Assembly: GCF_000003815.2 (NCBI RefSeq)
Contig: NC_049988.1
Location: forward strand, 10,704,829 to 10,768,828
DNA: 64,000 nt
Direction of reading: 5' to 3'
DNA from: Branchiostoma floridae
Lineage: Eukaryota > Chordata > Leptocardii > Amphioxiformes > Branchiostomatidae
The translations under genes and the position numbers were made by a program. Under the pieces are notes generated by a model. The model did not search any database and was not told where the DNA came from. It saw nothing but the letters and a program-made list of their open reading frames with translations. Shown piece after piece: positions 20,737 to 32,800 of this stretch (position 1 is its first letter; each line of letters opens with the position of its first letter).

Positions 20737-23700
20737 ATGATGGAGGAGGTTTCAAACGAGTCAGACTTTGACCTGGAGATGGAGGGTCTGAGTCTGGAGA
20801 ACCAGCCGGACGTGGAGCGCTGGCCTCCCGTGGGCGCCACGTCCTCCCCCACCCCGGGGGCGCAGGGGGGCGGGGACCAGCCGCACGTGAGCGAGATCGA
20901 GCGCTTGCGAATGTTGGAGCAGGAACAGGACCAGCTGAACTCCTCGCTGCTGGCGCTCACCACGCACTTCGCTCAAGTACAATTCAGACTCAAGCAGATC
21001 GTCACAGCACCGACGGACGACAAGGAGGTAACTGTAGTTCACACTACTAGGTTAGCAATACAAGCGATTGCTGTTGTTGTTTATAACCGGGGTATTTGAT
21101 GGCTGGTGCCTACTAGGACGTCAGTAGATTGGATTAAAAATTCATATCTAAATTAGCACGTCAAAGTACTGGTTAATAAGATGTAAATCAATCTTTTCCC
21201 AAACACCTGCATTTTGCCTACCACTGCGTCACCGTGACGTCATCACGATCGCTCGTATTGGGTTGACTGGCAAAGGTTCTTACTCATGTATGATTTTGTA
21301 GACTATTTTGACCTCTCAGAGCACTTTGTGGAATTGTCTATCTAGGGGATATTCAAGGCTCATTAATCATGCCCGTAGCCAGGATTTTGGTTGGGGGGGT
21401 TCTTTTTAGTAATTGTGGGACCATCGAGCGCCGCAGGCGCGAGACTCACGCCAAAGGCGTGAGCTACCTAGGGGGGTCCGGGGGCATGCTCCCCCGGAAA
21501 AATTGAAATTTTGACCCTCTGAAACGCCATTTCCTGCATTTTGATGGACAAAAATCGCTTGCGAAGTTTAATGGAATTTCTATTAAAGGACAAGGCTTTT
21601 GCGTAAGTCTTTGAGGCCAACTCCCTTGACATATTTTCACCATGTCCGACATCAAAGGCGCGAGGCGTCACAATGCAGGTCCAGGGAAATTTTGAAATCT
21701 GGACCCTCTGAAAAGCAATTTCCTGCACTTTCTGGGGCAAATTTTGCTGATAGACTCACTACGATTGGCTGAAATGTCTATCAGGGAAAAATGCAAATCA
21801 GTCATGCAAAAAAAAATCTTGGACATGAAAAAGTGGACCTTCGAGCCTGAAAAAGTGGACCTTTTGAGCGTGTGGGGGGGTTCTTCCGAACCCCCCGAAC
21901 CCCCCCTGGCTACGGGCATGTTAATGGATCGAAATATCACAAAGTTTCATGCTGGTATACAAGTTTCTTCCCATCTTTTATATTTCTGATATGACAGAAA
22001 GCTTTTAATTAGTGGCTCAAACAAATGTGCTGTAACTTTTGTATGGGTTAACTCCAAACTCCAAAATAGAAATACAAATTATATAAATTTATGAATTTTA
22101 ATGTTACTTGTTTGGTGATATATAAATTAGCATTTGAGACATCAAGAAAACAGTACAGTACAAAATAGAAAGCCCCTTAAAATGTCAAAAAACAGCCAGA
22201 GCCTAACCTCTACTTTGAGAGTATCTCTTAACTTACATTATGGTGCTATTATAGACATGTTGTATGAATGTAATCATTGTATGAACGATTAATGTTTAAA
22301 CGTATTGTTCTTCGTGTCTTGCAGGGTCTCCTGAAGGAACTGGAGGAGTTTGCCTTCCAAGGCTGCCCTGACGTACGCGGCTGTGTCACGCAGGACGCAC
22401 AGATCCTGGACGACATGAGCGAGCGCGAACACGAGTTCCGTATTCTGGAACAGCGCGAGAAACAACAGGAACTGATCAAACAACTCAAGGTACGGGATAG
22501 TGCAGAAATTAAAGGCATTCTCTACTGTGTGTGTTCACCTTGCATTAGGTAGGCTTTGAGTTCGATCCCTGGCAGAGTCATACCAAATGGTACATGCTGC
22601 TTTCTCTGCTTAGCACTCAGCACTTGAATGAGGAAGAGCATGGGAGCTAAAAACACAACAGCAACTTTTAAACTTAAATTTTATCACTATGTATTGTCTT
22701 CCTTTAAAGGGACATATTGTAGAAATTTGGCGCCAAAATTTCAAATGTTCTGAACTTTAAAATCTCTGATCATATTGACATTTGTAACTTATTTCCAACT
22801 TATCTGCGTCATTTTATCAAATTTCTAGTGCTAATTGACAACGCCAAAGTAAGCCACAACCAAATTCATTTACTTCCGGGTAGCCTACCGGAAGTAAGCC
22901 GGCCGTAGATTTCCGAACGACCGTTGCGGTCGCAGATCCTCGGAGCTTCGCGGAGACTTTCAACAAACTTCAGTAACGATTCGAGCGAACCACCGAACGC
23001 GTTCTAAAGCGCACTTTGGTTCGTCGGAGAGTTTGATAAAATGGCGGGCAACTCAAGCGGCGGAGGGAAGTGCGCATATTTTGAGACGTTCTCGCGGCAC
23101 AACAAAGTCGTATCAATACGTTGTAAATATTGCTGTGCAGTGTAATGAGGCAGACTCAACTCATAATGTAGAAAAATGGCCGAAAACAGTAACTTTACTT
23201 TTTACATTATGTCCCTTTAATGAAGGTCATGTTCAAATTCAATATGTTAGTGACCATTGATTGTGACATTGATATTTCAGATATACTGTTAGATATTAAA
23301 ACGAGAGGCATTTTAGAAGTTATTCTAATTTGAAAACACCATAAAATCAATACATTTCATCATGTTAAGTGGGAAACAATGTCACCAGCCATTCTCTTTA
23401 CACAAATCAATAAATGTAGCCTGTTGACAGGCTTAGATCTTTGATCATGGAATGTAGCTGACATGCTTCATGGTAAATGGCCTTTTTTATCCATTTACAG
23501 AACATTTTCTAACTCGTTTTGTGGTGTTTTTAAGTGATTTTCATTAGGGCCCTGTTTCTACAAACACTTTATCATTTAACCCCTGAAACCAATTTCTCCT
23601 CAGCTGTTGGTTTCACAACTTAAGATGCAAAATAAAGCGTACAATGGATGATTCTTTGTATGATTTATTTGAATTCTGGATCATAATAATTAGTATAAGA

Positions 23701-26700
23701 CAGATAATTGGACATATTGTGCTTGTATCCATGGTTGCTGCTGCCATGTATGGTAACTATGGGTAAGACAAGTGACTTTTATAGTAGAGTCCTGTTTCCC
23801 TCCCCTAGTGCAACAATCTTGATAAGTCCTAGCATGAACATTCATCAGTGTTGGTGAATGACTAAACATTACCTAACCGACACTCTGTCTGGAAAATTTT
23901 GGCTCACTCCATCTAAATTGTATCTTAAGAATAATGTATTATGTGGTGCAGTTGTGTTCCTTTTTTGCCACAGCCTCTGCTGACCTTAAACATTAGCTAC
24001 CTTTCCTGACTTTGACAAAAAGGAAACAGATGAACTATCTCAGTTTCAGACTTCCTCTTCTCACAGATCTCAGAAAACTGATGTAAAACATTGTTGAACA
24101 TATGGTACATGTATAGCCAAAACTTTATGAAGAACTTGTTTTAGACTATGATTACTCCACAAACACGTCTAGTACTAAATGCAAGCTTAGATTTTGCCAT
24201 CAAGGTTTTATGGCAGCTTTCCCGGTTTCAAAAATATTTCTGTCAAAAATGTCCTCTGATGACGTATGTAAACGTCCGTTGACGTAATCTGGCCCACAAA
24301 AAGGGATTATGGTTTTATTCGTGGATAAATATCCAGCCCTTATATAATATTGGCAATGCCATAGGATTCCTTTCAAATGTCAGTGCTGACGTATGGCCAT
24401 TATGTCACTGCTGCTCTCAAGTGATGGTTGATTGTGCACACTGAATACAGATTGAAACTGTTGACGTAGGATTGTAATGGTAGGTATATGGTTGGACTAC
24501 TAAAAATGTCAACATTGCCAGATTTCTTATGAATCCATCTGAAGTTTTTACAACTATGCCATAAAAAAATATTATATATCATGTATGGCTATTTAAATCT
24601 TTTGAGGAAATCACATAGCCTGGTATCCAGCCGTAATATATAGCTCCTGAGTCTCTTCTCTCCTCTCCGCAATTACGGTTGGATACCAGGCTAGAAATCT
24701 TTACACAAAACAAGTTATACCTTATTATCTTAATGCTGGTTTGAATACCTAGTATAAACATTCTTTATGCAATGGCTTTCAATGACCCACTTATACAACA
24801 TGTACCTCAATGCCATAGTTGGACCATTTGTAAGAGAAATGGGGCCCGAAGTATGTACACAGCTGTAGGTGGTCACACAGGACTTCTCACATACAATACA
24901 GTAAAGCCAGGATAGTCTCTCTACCATTCTAAATGTATCCTGGTGCCTGAAAGCTTGTGTAGTAAAGTAAATAGAACCTTTAACGCATGATCCCCATGCA
25001 CATAGCTACGAAATCAATTGTGTCCGTAAGGAACCCTAACAATGTAAGGCATATTGAATCATATTGGTTNNNNNNNNNNNNNNNNNNNNNNNNNNNNNNN
25101 NNNNNNNNNNNNNNNNNNNNNNNNNNNNNNNNNNNNNNNNNNNNNNNNNNNNNNNNNNNNNNNNNNNNNAATATAACTTGCACTGGAATGGTTGTTGAAG
25201 CTTGTCTTGACTTCCTTAGCTATTCAGTATGAGTTGTGGTAAACCTCCCAAGGGTGTTCATTAGACGTGCTTTTACAAGGTAAATCGTTAGCTTCAAAGC
25301 TCCAGAGTCCTCATTAGTAGGGTTATACATCATGCTAATCACGCATGATTGTTAATTGCTTCTTCTAAGAACGGGTTTTACTAGAGCAGCACATCAACAA
25401 TTGCGAGGATGAACAATTACGTGATACGTGAATTTGTGTAACAGTTCATAATTGTTTTTTTTTTGTGAGTAGCAGCAATGTAAAAGTTGAGATTTACTAT
25501 GTATCATGGAAGAAATCTTGAGTTTTGATCTGGAGCTGAATTGTAATAAACTATCCCTGATATGATTTTTATAGTATTGTGCAGTTGTATTGCTCCTCAT
25601 TTTGCCAAAATATCCAAAATGTGAGGGGGGTTAAATAATTTTGCATGCAACTGTATAACGGGTCATTCAGTATTATAATATAACAAGTAGGGATGTGTAC
25701 CGGTACAGTGTACCGATACAGTACCGGTACAATCAATTAGGTACAGATACAAAAATACCGAAACCCTGGTGTACCGGTACTGGACCTGTATCTAGTTAGT
25801 GCAAGCCAGGCAGGATAACAGGTCAGGGGATGGCCACTTTGACAGATAAAATTACTGTGAAATCACCATAGCAGTCTCTGAGCCCCAGTGAGGGAAAACT
25901 ACAAGGGTCAAATTTTTGTTGCATCATGTGTCTACCATAATAGACACGTTCTTATTGGTTCAAACATGCTTCTACCCTTTTTAATACATTGTTTTGCCGT
26001 TATAACATATTATAATGTAATGTTATGATATGATATTCAATGCCATGCATTTAGATCCGGACTCATTAGGTCCGGACCTGTACCTAAACCTCTTGATTCG
26101 AATCCGGACCTGTACCTAAACGTGGGTTTAGGTACGCATCCCTAATAACAAGAGTTTTGTGTGTTACACTAAACATGGTTGCATGTACTGGCTATACAGA
26201 CACAGAAATGTTTGCTTAGTTTGTATACATGTATACGCTAACCATACTTTATCCCGATCTGTTGTTCCTACAGAACCAACTGGAAGATTTAGAAGACTTT
26301 GCGTACAAGGAGGGAGCCATCGACATGCCCACAGCTGTCATGCAGGAGAAACAGAAGGTCATCATTGACCAACTGACCAGTAAGATGGACCTGGACATCG
26401 ACGGGCTGGACAAACTGTCCACAGAGGAGCTACGGCACAGGGTGGACAACGCCGTGGGGGAAATTGTCAACCCTGCCAAGGTACAGTTTTTTTAAAAATT
26501 ATAAAGATATATATATAAAGGATATCATTTTGACTTGTTGTGTATATGTGAAATTAATGTCTATCCATTTTTGAATCATTTTGTGGGAGTCATCTGTCAG
26601 CATGGTTGTTACTTAGTTTATTATTTCTGCAATAAGCCTACGGGCATGAACTTGCAAATAAACTTCCGATATATCAATTTTAATGGGGACTAAACAGTTC

Positions 26701-27089
26701 TGTTCACAAGAATGTAAGTCAGTCAGTAAGGCTGACATCACATTTCGAAACCGGGGCCCAGCAGGGCCGTTTGTGGTTACGTAAAAATATACACATTCAA
26801 ATAATGCCCATGACTATTCTATTTACGTCTTGTGTACTTTGGTATCATACTGTTTATTTCCGATAGCTGACCGGCCGGGTCCTGGTTTGAAAATGTGACG
26901 TAGGCCTAAACATTACTTGTATAGTATTACACATATTATCATAATATGTCTGTACTTGACAGGTGAAAGAACAGGTGATCCACCAGCTGAAGACACAGAT
27001 CACAGACTTGGAGATGTTCATCGAGTTTCTTCAAGAGAACGGGGGAGATGTCGGACACGAGAAGGAGGGGTGTACCTGTCCTGTTCATG
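20737..27089 (+). CDS. RUNDC1: RUNDC1 (RUN domain-containing protein 1), 5' coding exons 1-4
   Basis: Coding exons: 20737-21027, 22325-22489, 26274-26480 and 26963-27089. All have clean GT-AG borders; the first three are phase 0 and exon 4 ends in phase 1. Exon 1 begins after an acceptor at 20728, with ATG ATG at 20737; it encodes an acidic start (MMEEVSNESDFDLEMEG) and then LNSSLLALTTHFAQVQFRLK. Exon 2 has LLKELEEFAFQGCPDVRGC; exon 3 has NQLEDLEDFAYKEGAIDMP and LSTEELRHRVDNAVGEIVNP; exon 4 has VKEQVIHQLKTQITDLEMFI and a Cys pair, CTCPVHG. These are the conserved coiled-coil blocks of vertebrate RUNDC1. The C-terminal RUN domain (expected on later exons) is not found downstream. The exon 4 donor lies inside a tandem repeat. 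Confidence 0.9.
21363..21925. mobile_element. 553-bp inverted-repeat element with TTAAT target duplication
   Basis: Element 21368-21920 in RUNDC1 intron 1. Ends are perfect inverted repeats CATGCCCGTAGCCAGG / CCTGGCTACGGGCATG, flanked by TTAAT at 21363-21367 and 21921-21925. Inside there are two imperfect copies of a block with GACCCTCTGAAA and GCAATTTCCTGCA (about 21513 and 21702), and a short tandem GAAAAAGTGGACCTT. No transposase is present. Confidence 0.75.
22704..23220. mobile_element. MITE with TTAAAGGGACATA ends
   Basis: A 517-bp element in RUNDC1 intron 2. The left end TTAAAGGGACATATTGTA and right end (reverse complement) TTAAAGGGACATAATGTA are inverted repeats. TTAA at the extreme ends may be the target site. 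The GC-richer core (22870-23080) shows no coding match. Confidence 0.65.
24616..24693. mobile_element. 78-bp hairpin MITE
   Basis: The arms TAGCCTGGTATCCAGCCGTA and its near-complement on the right (ACGGTTGGATACCAGGCTA) enclose about 35 bases. This small foldback sits in RUNDC1 intron 2. Confidence 0.7.
25070..25169. other. 100-N assembly gap in RUNDC1 intron 2
   Basis: Placeholder gap; RUNDC1 exons 2 and 3 lie on either side in the expected order and phase, so this join is supported by the gene model. Confidence 0.95.
25680..26152. mobile_element. hAT-type MITE (copy 1)
   Basis: Element 25688-26144, 457 bp, flanked by the 8-bp duplication ATAACAAG at 25680-25687 and 26145-26152. The ends are TAGGGATGTGTACC and, inverted, TAGGGATGCGTACC; the interior is rich in TACCGGTAC and GGACCTG words. 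An 8-bp duplication with these ends fits the hAT superfamily. A sister copy is at 30794-31225. Confidence 0.85.
26728..26903. mobile_element. MITE-like inverted-repeat element
   Basis: The left end, CATCACATTTCGAAACCGGG, and the right end read in reverse, CGTCACATTTTCAAACCAGG, form imperfect terminal inverted repeats about 176 bp apart in RUNDC1 intron 3. A related left half occurs at 767-870, including the shared TTTACGTCTTGTGTA. Confidence 0.6.
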
Positions 27090-27538
27090 GTGAGACCAGG
27101 AAAGGTGGGTGGGTTAGGAGGGTGTACCTGTCCTGTTCATGGTGAGACCAGGAAAGGTGGGTGGGTTAGGAGGGTGTACCTGTCCTGTTCATGGTGAGAC
27201 CAGGAAAGGTGGGTGGGTTAGGAGGGGTGTACATGTTCCTGTTCATGGTGAGACCAGAAAAGGTGGGTGGGTTATAAGGGTGTACCTGTCCTGTTCATGG
27301 TGAGACCAGGAAAGGTGGGTGGGTTAGGAGGGGTGTACCTGTCCTGTTCATGGTGAGACCAGGAAAGGTGGGTGGGTTATAAGGGTGTACCTGTCCTGTT
27401 CATGGTGAGACCAGGAAAGGTGGGTGGGTTAGGAGGGGTGTACCTGTTCATGGTGAGACCAGGAAAGGTGGGTGGGTTATAAGAGTGTACCTGTCCTGTT
27501 CATGGTGAGACCAGGAAAGGTGGGTGGGTTAGGAGGGG
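27067..27538 (+). repeat. 52-bp minisatellite spanning the RUNDC1 exon 4 splice donor
   Basis: About nine head-to-tail copies of a 52-53 bp unit. Each contains the last coding bases of exon 4 (TGTACCTGTCCTGTTCATG), the donor GTGAGA, and GGAAAGGTGGGTGGGTTAGG. Copy starts are spaced 52 bp (27071, 27123, 27175 and so on). The array runs into the N gap, so its true length is unknown. Every copy is a potential donor site. Confidence 0.9.
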
Positions 27539-27638
27539 NNNNNNNNNNNNNNNNNNNNNNNNNNNNNNNNNNNNNNNNNNNNNNNNNNNNNNNNNNNNNN
27601 NNNNNNNNNNNNNNNNNNNNNNNNNNNNNNNNNNNNNN
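27539..27638. other. 100-N assembly gap at the edge of the RUNDC1 minisatellite
   Basis: Placeholder gap. Left of it is RUNDC1 intron 4 sequence; right of it no RUNDC1 exon is recognised and OATP sequence starts at 29842. It is a likely point of contig misjoining. Confidence 0.95.
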
Positions 27639-27639
27639 G

Positions 27640-29520
27640 TCTTTGAAGCTTTGACCCGAAATATTTTAAAGTCAAACTGCTGAAGAGAAGTAAGTGACTG
27701 CTACGATTATCGTAGATATGGCCCTAAAAACTGATAAAAGAAGCCTTCTCAATAATAGTCTAAAATGCAAGAGCTTCCGGGGGGGCTTCGCCCACCTGGG
27801 TCCCCCCCACAGTGGCCCTGCCCCTGGACCCCGCCAGGGACATTCGGCGGCCCCCGGACCCCTGTCCGACGCTTTGAAAAAATCCTGGCGAGAAGTCTGT
27901 ACGGCCTGAGTCTTCAAGTTAACGTATTGTGTGGTCCCGCTTATGAATATTAATTAGCCTTCGCTTTCCTCTTCGCTGATTGGCTGAACCATTAATTGAA
28001 TTAACTCTTCCTGCCGGTTAGACGCAGGTGCAGATGTAGGCTCTGTGGGGTGAACGTCCGAAAGGTCATGGCATGGAGAACGAAAGAAAACCAATTTCCC
28101 CTAAAAAAGTGCTGTAATTAAGCCTTTTACAGTACTTTATGCCAAAAATTTTACTTGGATCATTTTACCAACTATCTTATGCCTATCTATACCAAATGTT
28201 ACTCATACCAGGGTACAGGGGTGCAAAATATACCGTTATAAGACCGTCAACAACAGTCGCACGGAGCGAACAGCGCAGCGAAAATACCATCGCTAGCGTT
28301 TCAACTTCGGATAACAAGTTATAAGTACTGTTGAACTCAGTAACGTTAAAGTTTGTTTTTAGTTCCTTTGACGGTTTGACCTGAAATAGTGTTACGCTAA
28401 ACTCCTGAAGAGAAGTTAAGTGACTGCTGCGATTATCATAGATTTGCCCCTAAGAACTGATACAATATAAAGCCTTCTGAATAGTCTAAAATGCGAGAGC
28501 CTTAGGCGGGCTTCGCTCCCCCTGGCGGGAACACTGCTATATACGGGATCATGGGGCCCCGCTTATGAATATTAATTAGCCTTTGGCCTCCTCTTCGCTG
28601 ATTGGCTAGGTCTTTGATTCAATTAACTCTCCGGCTGACGCGCACAGGTGTGGCTCTGTCCGGGGTCACTGAAGGTCACGTCAGGAGGCCAAAAGAAAAC
28701 AAATTTCCCCTCAGAAAAGTGCCAAAATTAATCATTTTAAAGTTGTTTATGTCAAAATTTTTACTTGAATCTTGTTACCAAGTATCTAATGCCTATCTAT
28801 ACCAAATTTCAGGTCATTTAATTGTAATACCAGGGTACAGGAGCCAAAAGTGTCCTTTTTTGGTCAAAAATTGGCCAAAAATCGCAAAAATAAGCATTTT
28901 GTTGCACTGTACACCAAAAGTGTTATTGAATTTATATGAAGGTATTATCAAGGCACATCTGTGTCAAATTTTAGCTCATTCGGTTGCAATACCAAGGTAC
29001 AGGAGCCAAAAGTGTCCTTTTTTGGTCAAAAATTGGTCAAAAAATCGCAAAAATAAGCATTTTGTTGTACTGTACACCAAAAGTGTTATTGAATTCATAT
29101 GGGGGCATTATCAAGGCACATCTCTGTCAAATTTCAGCTCATTTGGTTGTAATACCAGGGTACAGGGGCCAAAAGTGTCCTTTTTTGGTCAAAAATTGGT
29201 CAAAAAATCGCAAAAATAAGCATTTTGTTGTACTGTACACCAAAAGTGTTATCGAATTTATATGGGGGCATTATCAAGGCACATCTCTGTCAAATTTCAG
29301 CTCATTTGGTTGTAATACCAGGGTACAGGGGCCAAAATATACAGTTTTGGTCTAAAATTGACCAAAAAATCTCAATAAAATCATTTTAGAGGCAGATATG
29401 AAAAAACTGAGAAAAATCATCAAGGTATTGGCCCATTCTACCCCTGTGCCAAATTTCAGGTCATTCGGTCCAGGAACGGCGGAGATGAATCACTTTGAAG
29501 ATTTGACAGGAGAAAGAAAG
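27640..29520. repeat. Direct and tandem repeats of a dispersed family
   Basis: Two diverged copies of one segment start at about 27640 and 28365; shared words include AAGTGACTGCT(A/G)CGATTATC and GCTTATGAATATTAATTAGC. They are followed by three tandem copies of a unit of about 165 bp at 28830-29335 (for example AAGTGTCCTTTTTTGGTCAA and AATAAGCATTTTGTTG). The block ends with GAAAGAAAGAAGAAAGAAAG. Long open frames through the tandem copies are a by-product of the repeat. It lies in the presumed intron 9 of the OATP gene. Confidence 0.65.
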
Positions 29521-29841
29521 AAAGAAGAAAGAAAGAAACATTACGAATACAATATATTTCACCATACTATGTATGGCTGAAATATAAATATAGCTTCATT
29601 ACAGTGGTACATCAAAGTGCTGTATTTTCTCATAAAAAACATATCAGGGGCAATAAAACCTGATGACGTCATCCATATGGTAAAAAAATCAGATTTCTAA
29701 TTCTTTCATGCAAACCTATCCATATTCAATATGCTGACCGTAAATATCAGGAAACGCATCTCTGCACACACACAGACACTTACACAAACACAGCACCTCT
29801 ATTGTAACCTCTATTGTTCATGACAATAAAAGTGCACCCAC

Positions 29842-32800
29842 CCCTGAAGGTAAGGGGAGGTAACTCCAGCCAAATTGATGTTATCACATCGCAACAAGAA
29901 GCCAGCAGAGGTTATACCCATGACGATACTTCCCGTTATGGCCAGCTTCAGGGCTCCGGAAATTCCCACTCGGAGTCTTCTCATCATAAAACCGCCGAGG
30001 AGCGAACCACCCATCCCTCCTGGTATCAAAACAATCCCTGTAGAAAGAGGGAATAAGAATCGTCATCGTCTATATAGTAGTCTCGTCAACAACACCGTAC
30101 ACCAACTTTAATTTTTACGATCTCATACGGACTACTAAATACAAAATTTAGTGGCAACATTCGATTTACTAGCAATACTACCTAGGCTGAAAACGTCAAT
30201 CTCTAGTATCTTAATACGGTAATTAAGGTGGGACTAATGGTGGATTTCGTTATGATGTCTGAAAACAAAGCTTATCAATCTTTAATATGTATTTTTTTTA
30301 CAGCTGAGATGTCGGGCTTTCATATGACGGTATGTTTGTGTGTCAGTAACGGCAGAGAGTTGAGTTATTAACAGTTGCTTTCTCCTATTCTTTTTATAGC
30401 AAACCATTGTTAATAGGCTGTATATTGAATGACGTGAGCATCTGGTCTATGGCATTTCGTACCTGACAAGATGGCGGACCACCCAGCAGGCTGTGCGAAC
30501 TGATTCTCGACGTACTTGACGGCGAAGGTGATGAGGCCGTTAAAGCTCATGGCGATCCCGCAGGACGCTGACGTCAGGAAAAGGAGCGTCGGGATCTTAA
30601 ACATGGACGCCATTTCCTTGAAGAAATTGACTAGCCCCTTATTTTCTGGATCTTCTTCGCCTTTCTTTGACTCAGTAGACAGAGTAGCATTATCTAATTT
30701 TAGAACGGGGGAAACAAGTGAACGGATTTAGTTCATAGCACCAATTCTCATGGCCAGGATCACACATAGAGGCCCGCACCTTTAAGGCTAGAATAGGGCT
30801 GGGTATCGGTACAGCGTACCGGTACAAAACCGGTTTTTCTTATTGGACCGGTCCAGAAAAACCGGACCTGAAAAAATTAGGTGGACCGGATGTTGGACCT
30901 ATTAGAAAATTAGCAGATTACTTGATCAGGCATTCACACGTTTTGGCGCTTGCAGGTGGAAGAAAATAACAAGAGTGAAGTAGAAAAGTTTTATAGTCAT
31001 TTCTACCAAGTTTTACAGTCAATCGTACAGGCGCAGTTAGCGTTGTAGGATTTTAAGACGCCAGTGTAAGTCTAATACTCCACCAAACAGATTTCTTTGC
31101 AGTGAAATGGACCATTGGCATGAGTCATACTGAATCAGGTCCAGGTTCAGGTCCGGACCTGGACCTGATCCTCTGTACCTGAACCGGACCTGGACCTGAA
31201 TTTTCTGTACCGGTACCCACCCCTAGGCTAGAATATCTAGATGATATGTAGATGATCTAAGTTTAGTTATGATATGTAACAGTTAGATAATTCATACAAA
31301 AGACTATTCAAATCATATACTGAAAGTGAGCTGAAAAGTGAATTATTGTATCGGATATTTGATATGTAGTTGATGAAAGATTATAAGTAAATTTTAGCAG
31401 ATGTCTTTTATATCGTTATTGTTGTTAAACTGTTGAATTTCCTACCTGGATATTTGCCCGGTAGTCCCGCTAGCCAGGGTGAGATGAGAAGTGCGATAGT
31501 AGCGAACATGGGGAACCCAAGCCACCAGGCACCCAGCCACCGGGAGTCTGATGGGCCTCCGTCCGGTCTGGAAAAAAAATGAGACTTGTTGTCATCTTTC
31601 AAAAGACGGCGAACACTAATAAATGCCCAACTGCAGCCTCGTTTTTGGTGCATGACCCCTGAATGACTCCTGGAAATCCTTAACTGGAAATAGAATTTGT
31701 GTGACCCTTGGTTTTACGCCAATCTGATCCACATATAAACATATAATTCAAAAGGCAGCGAAACACACAAAACTTGAAGAAGTTCGTTCCTTGTCTATGA
31801 ACCTTGTTCAGCAATCTGCCATTAAATTTGATTACTCGCATTTAGATACCTCCATTTGAAAGGGGGTTATGGATACAGCAACAGAATATGATGTATTTCA
31901 GATTTAGAACAGTTTCCGCCAGAGTGCCTTTGCTTGTAGCATATGAAAGATAAATTCTAACATAGCTGTTAACAGGGGTTAACATTAACTTTCAATTTTG
32001 TACAATAAATGTTTGATCATATGCATGAATTTTCATTGATATCTAATTGATAGATTTGTGTATCTTTAAGTTAAGATGATGTGACTTGATACAAAGTGAT
32101 GCTGTATATATAAAACAAAGAATATGAAAAGAAAATAATCTTACGGCACTGCGCCTGGTTTGTTGAAATCAACATAAGTGTTGAGCAGTTTTCCATTGAG
32201 AAGGTAGCCAACAGCTGGTCCAAGCGCACCCGCGGCATCTTTCAAACCTATAGAAACCACAAGCAATTACCTTCATGCATGCACGTTATTAGTGTCTGTG
32301 TGTAAGCATGAATATGTGTCAGTGTGTCTGTGTCTATGACTCTATGTGTTAGCATGTGCGTCAGTTCGTGCGTGCGCGTGTGTATGCGTGTGTGCATGTG
32401 TGTCTTTGTCTGTGCTTGTGTGTGTGTATGTGTAATTATGCATATGAGTCAGTGTCTGTGTGTGTCTGTGTAGTGTATGTGTGAGCATAATGTGTGTATG
32501 CGCATATCAGTGTGCATTACGTGTGTACCATAGGATAATGATATTTCTTACCCAGATACAATCCGCCAGAGTTGGGAGGCGCGCTTGCCTCCAACAGATC
32601 ACTACCGAATGTATGTAGTGGAATCGCCCCTATCCCCTGCAGTATCTGACCTAAAATAACATAGGGAGGAAACGAGATTTTTGTGTTTTTGAAATAATCC
32701 TCCAAGTAGTGTTCATATTTCTATGTTATTGCAGTGATTGATTTTCTTTAAAATATTCCATGTCCCTTAGGCTAACATATTGTTTATCACCATGAGGCCA

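Noticed and set aside
28602-29355. Two long overlapping frames of 205 and 123 codons
   Set aside because: They run through tandem repeats and reproduce the same peptide block; there is no family match or splice context.
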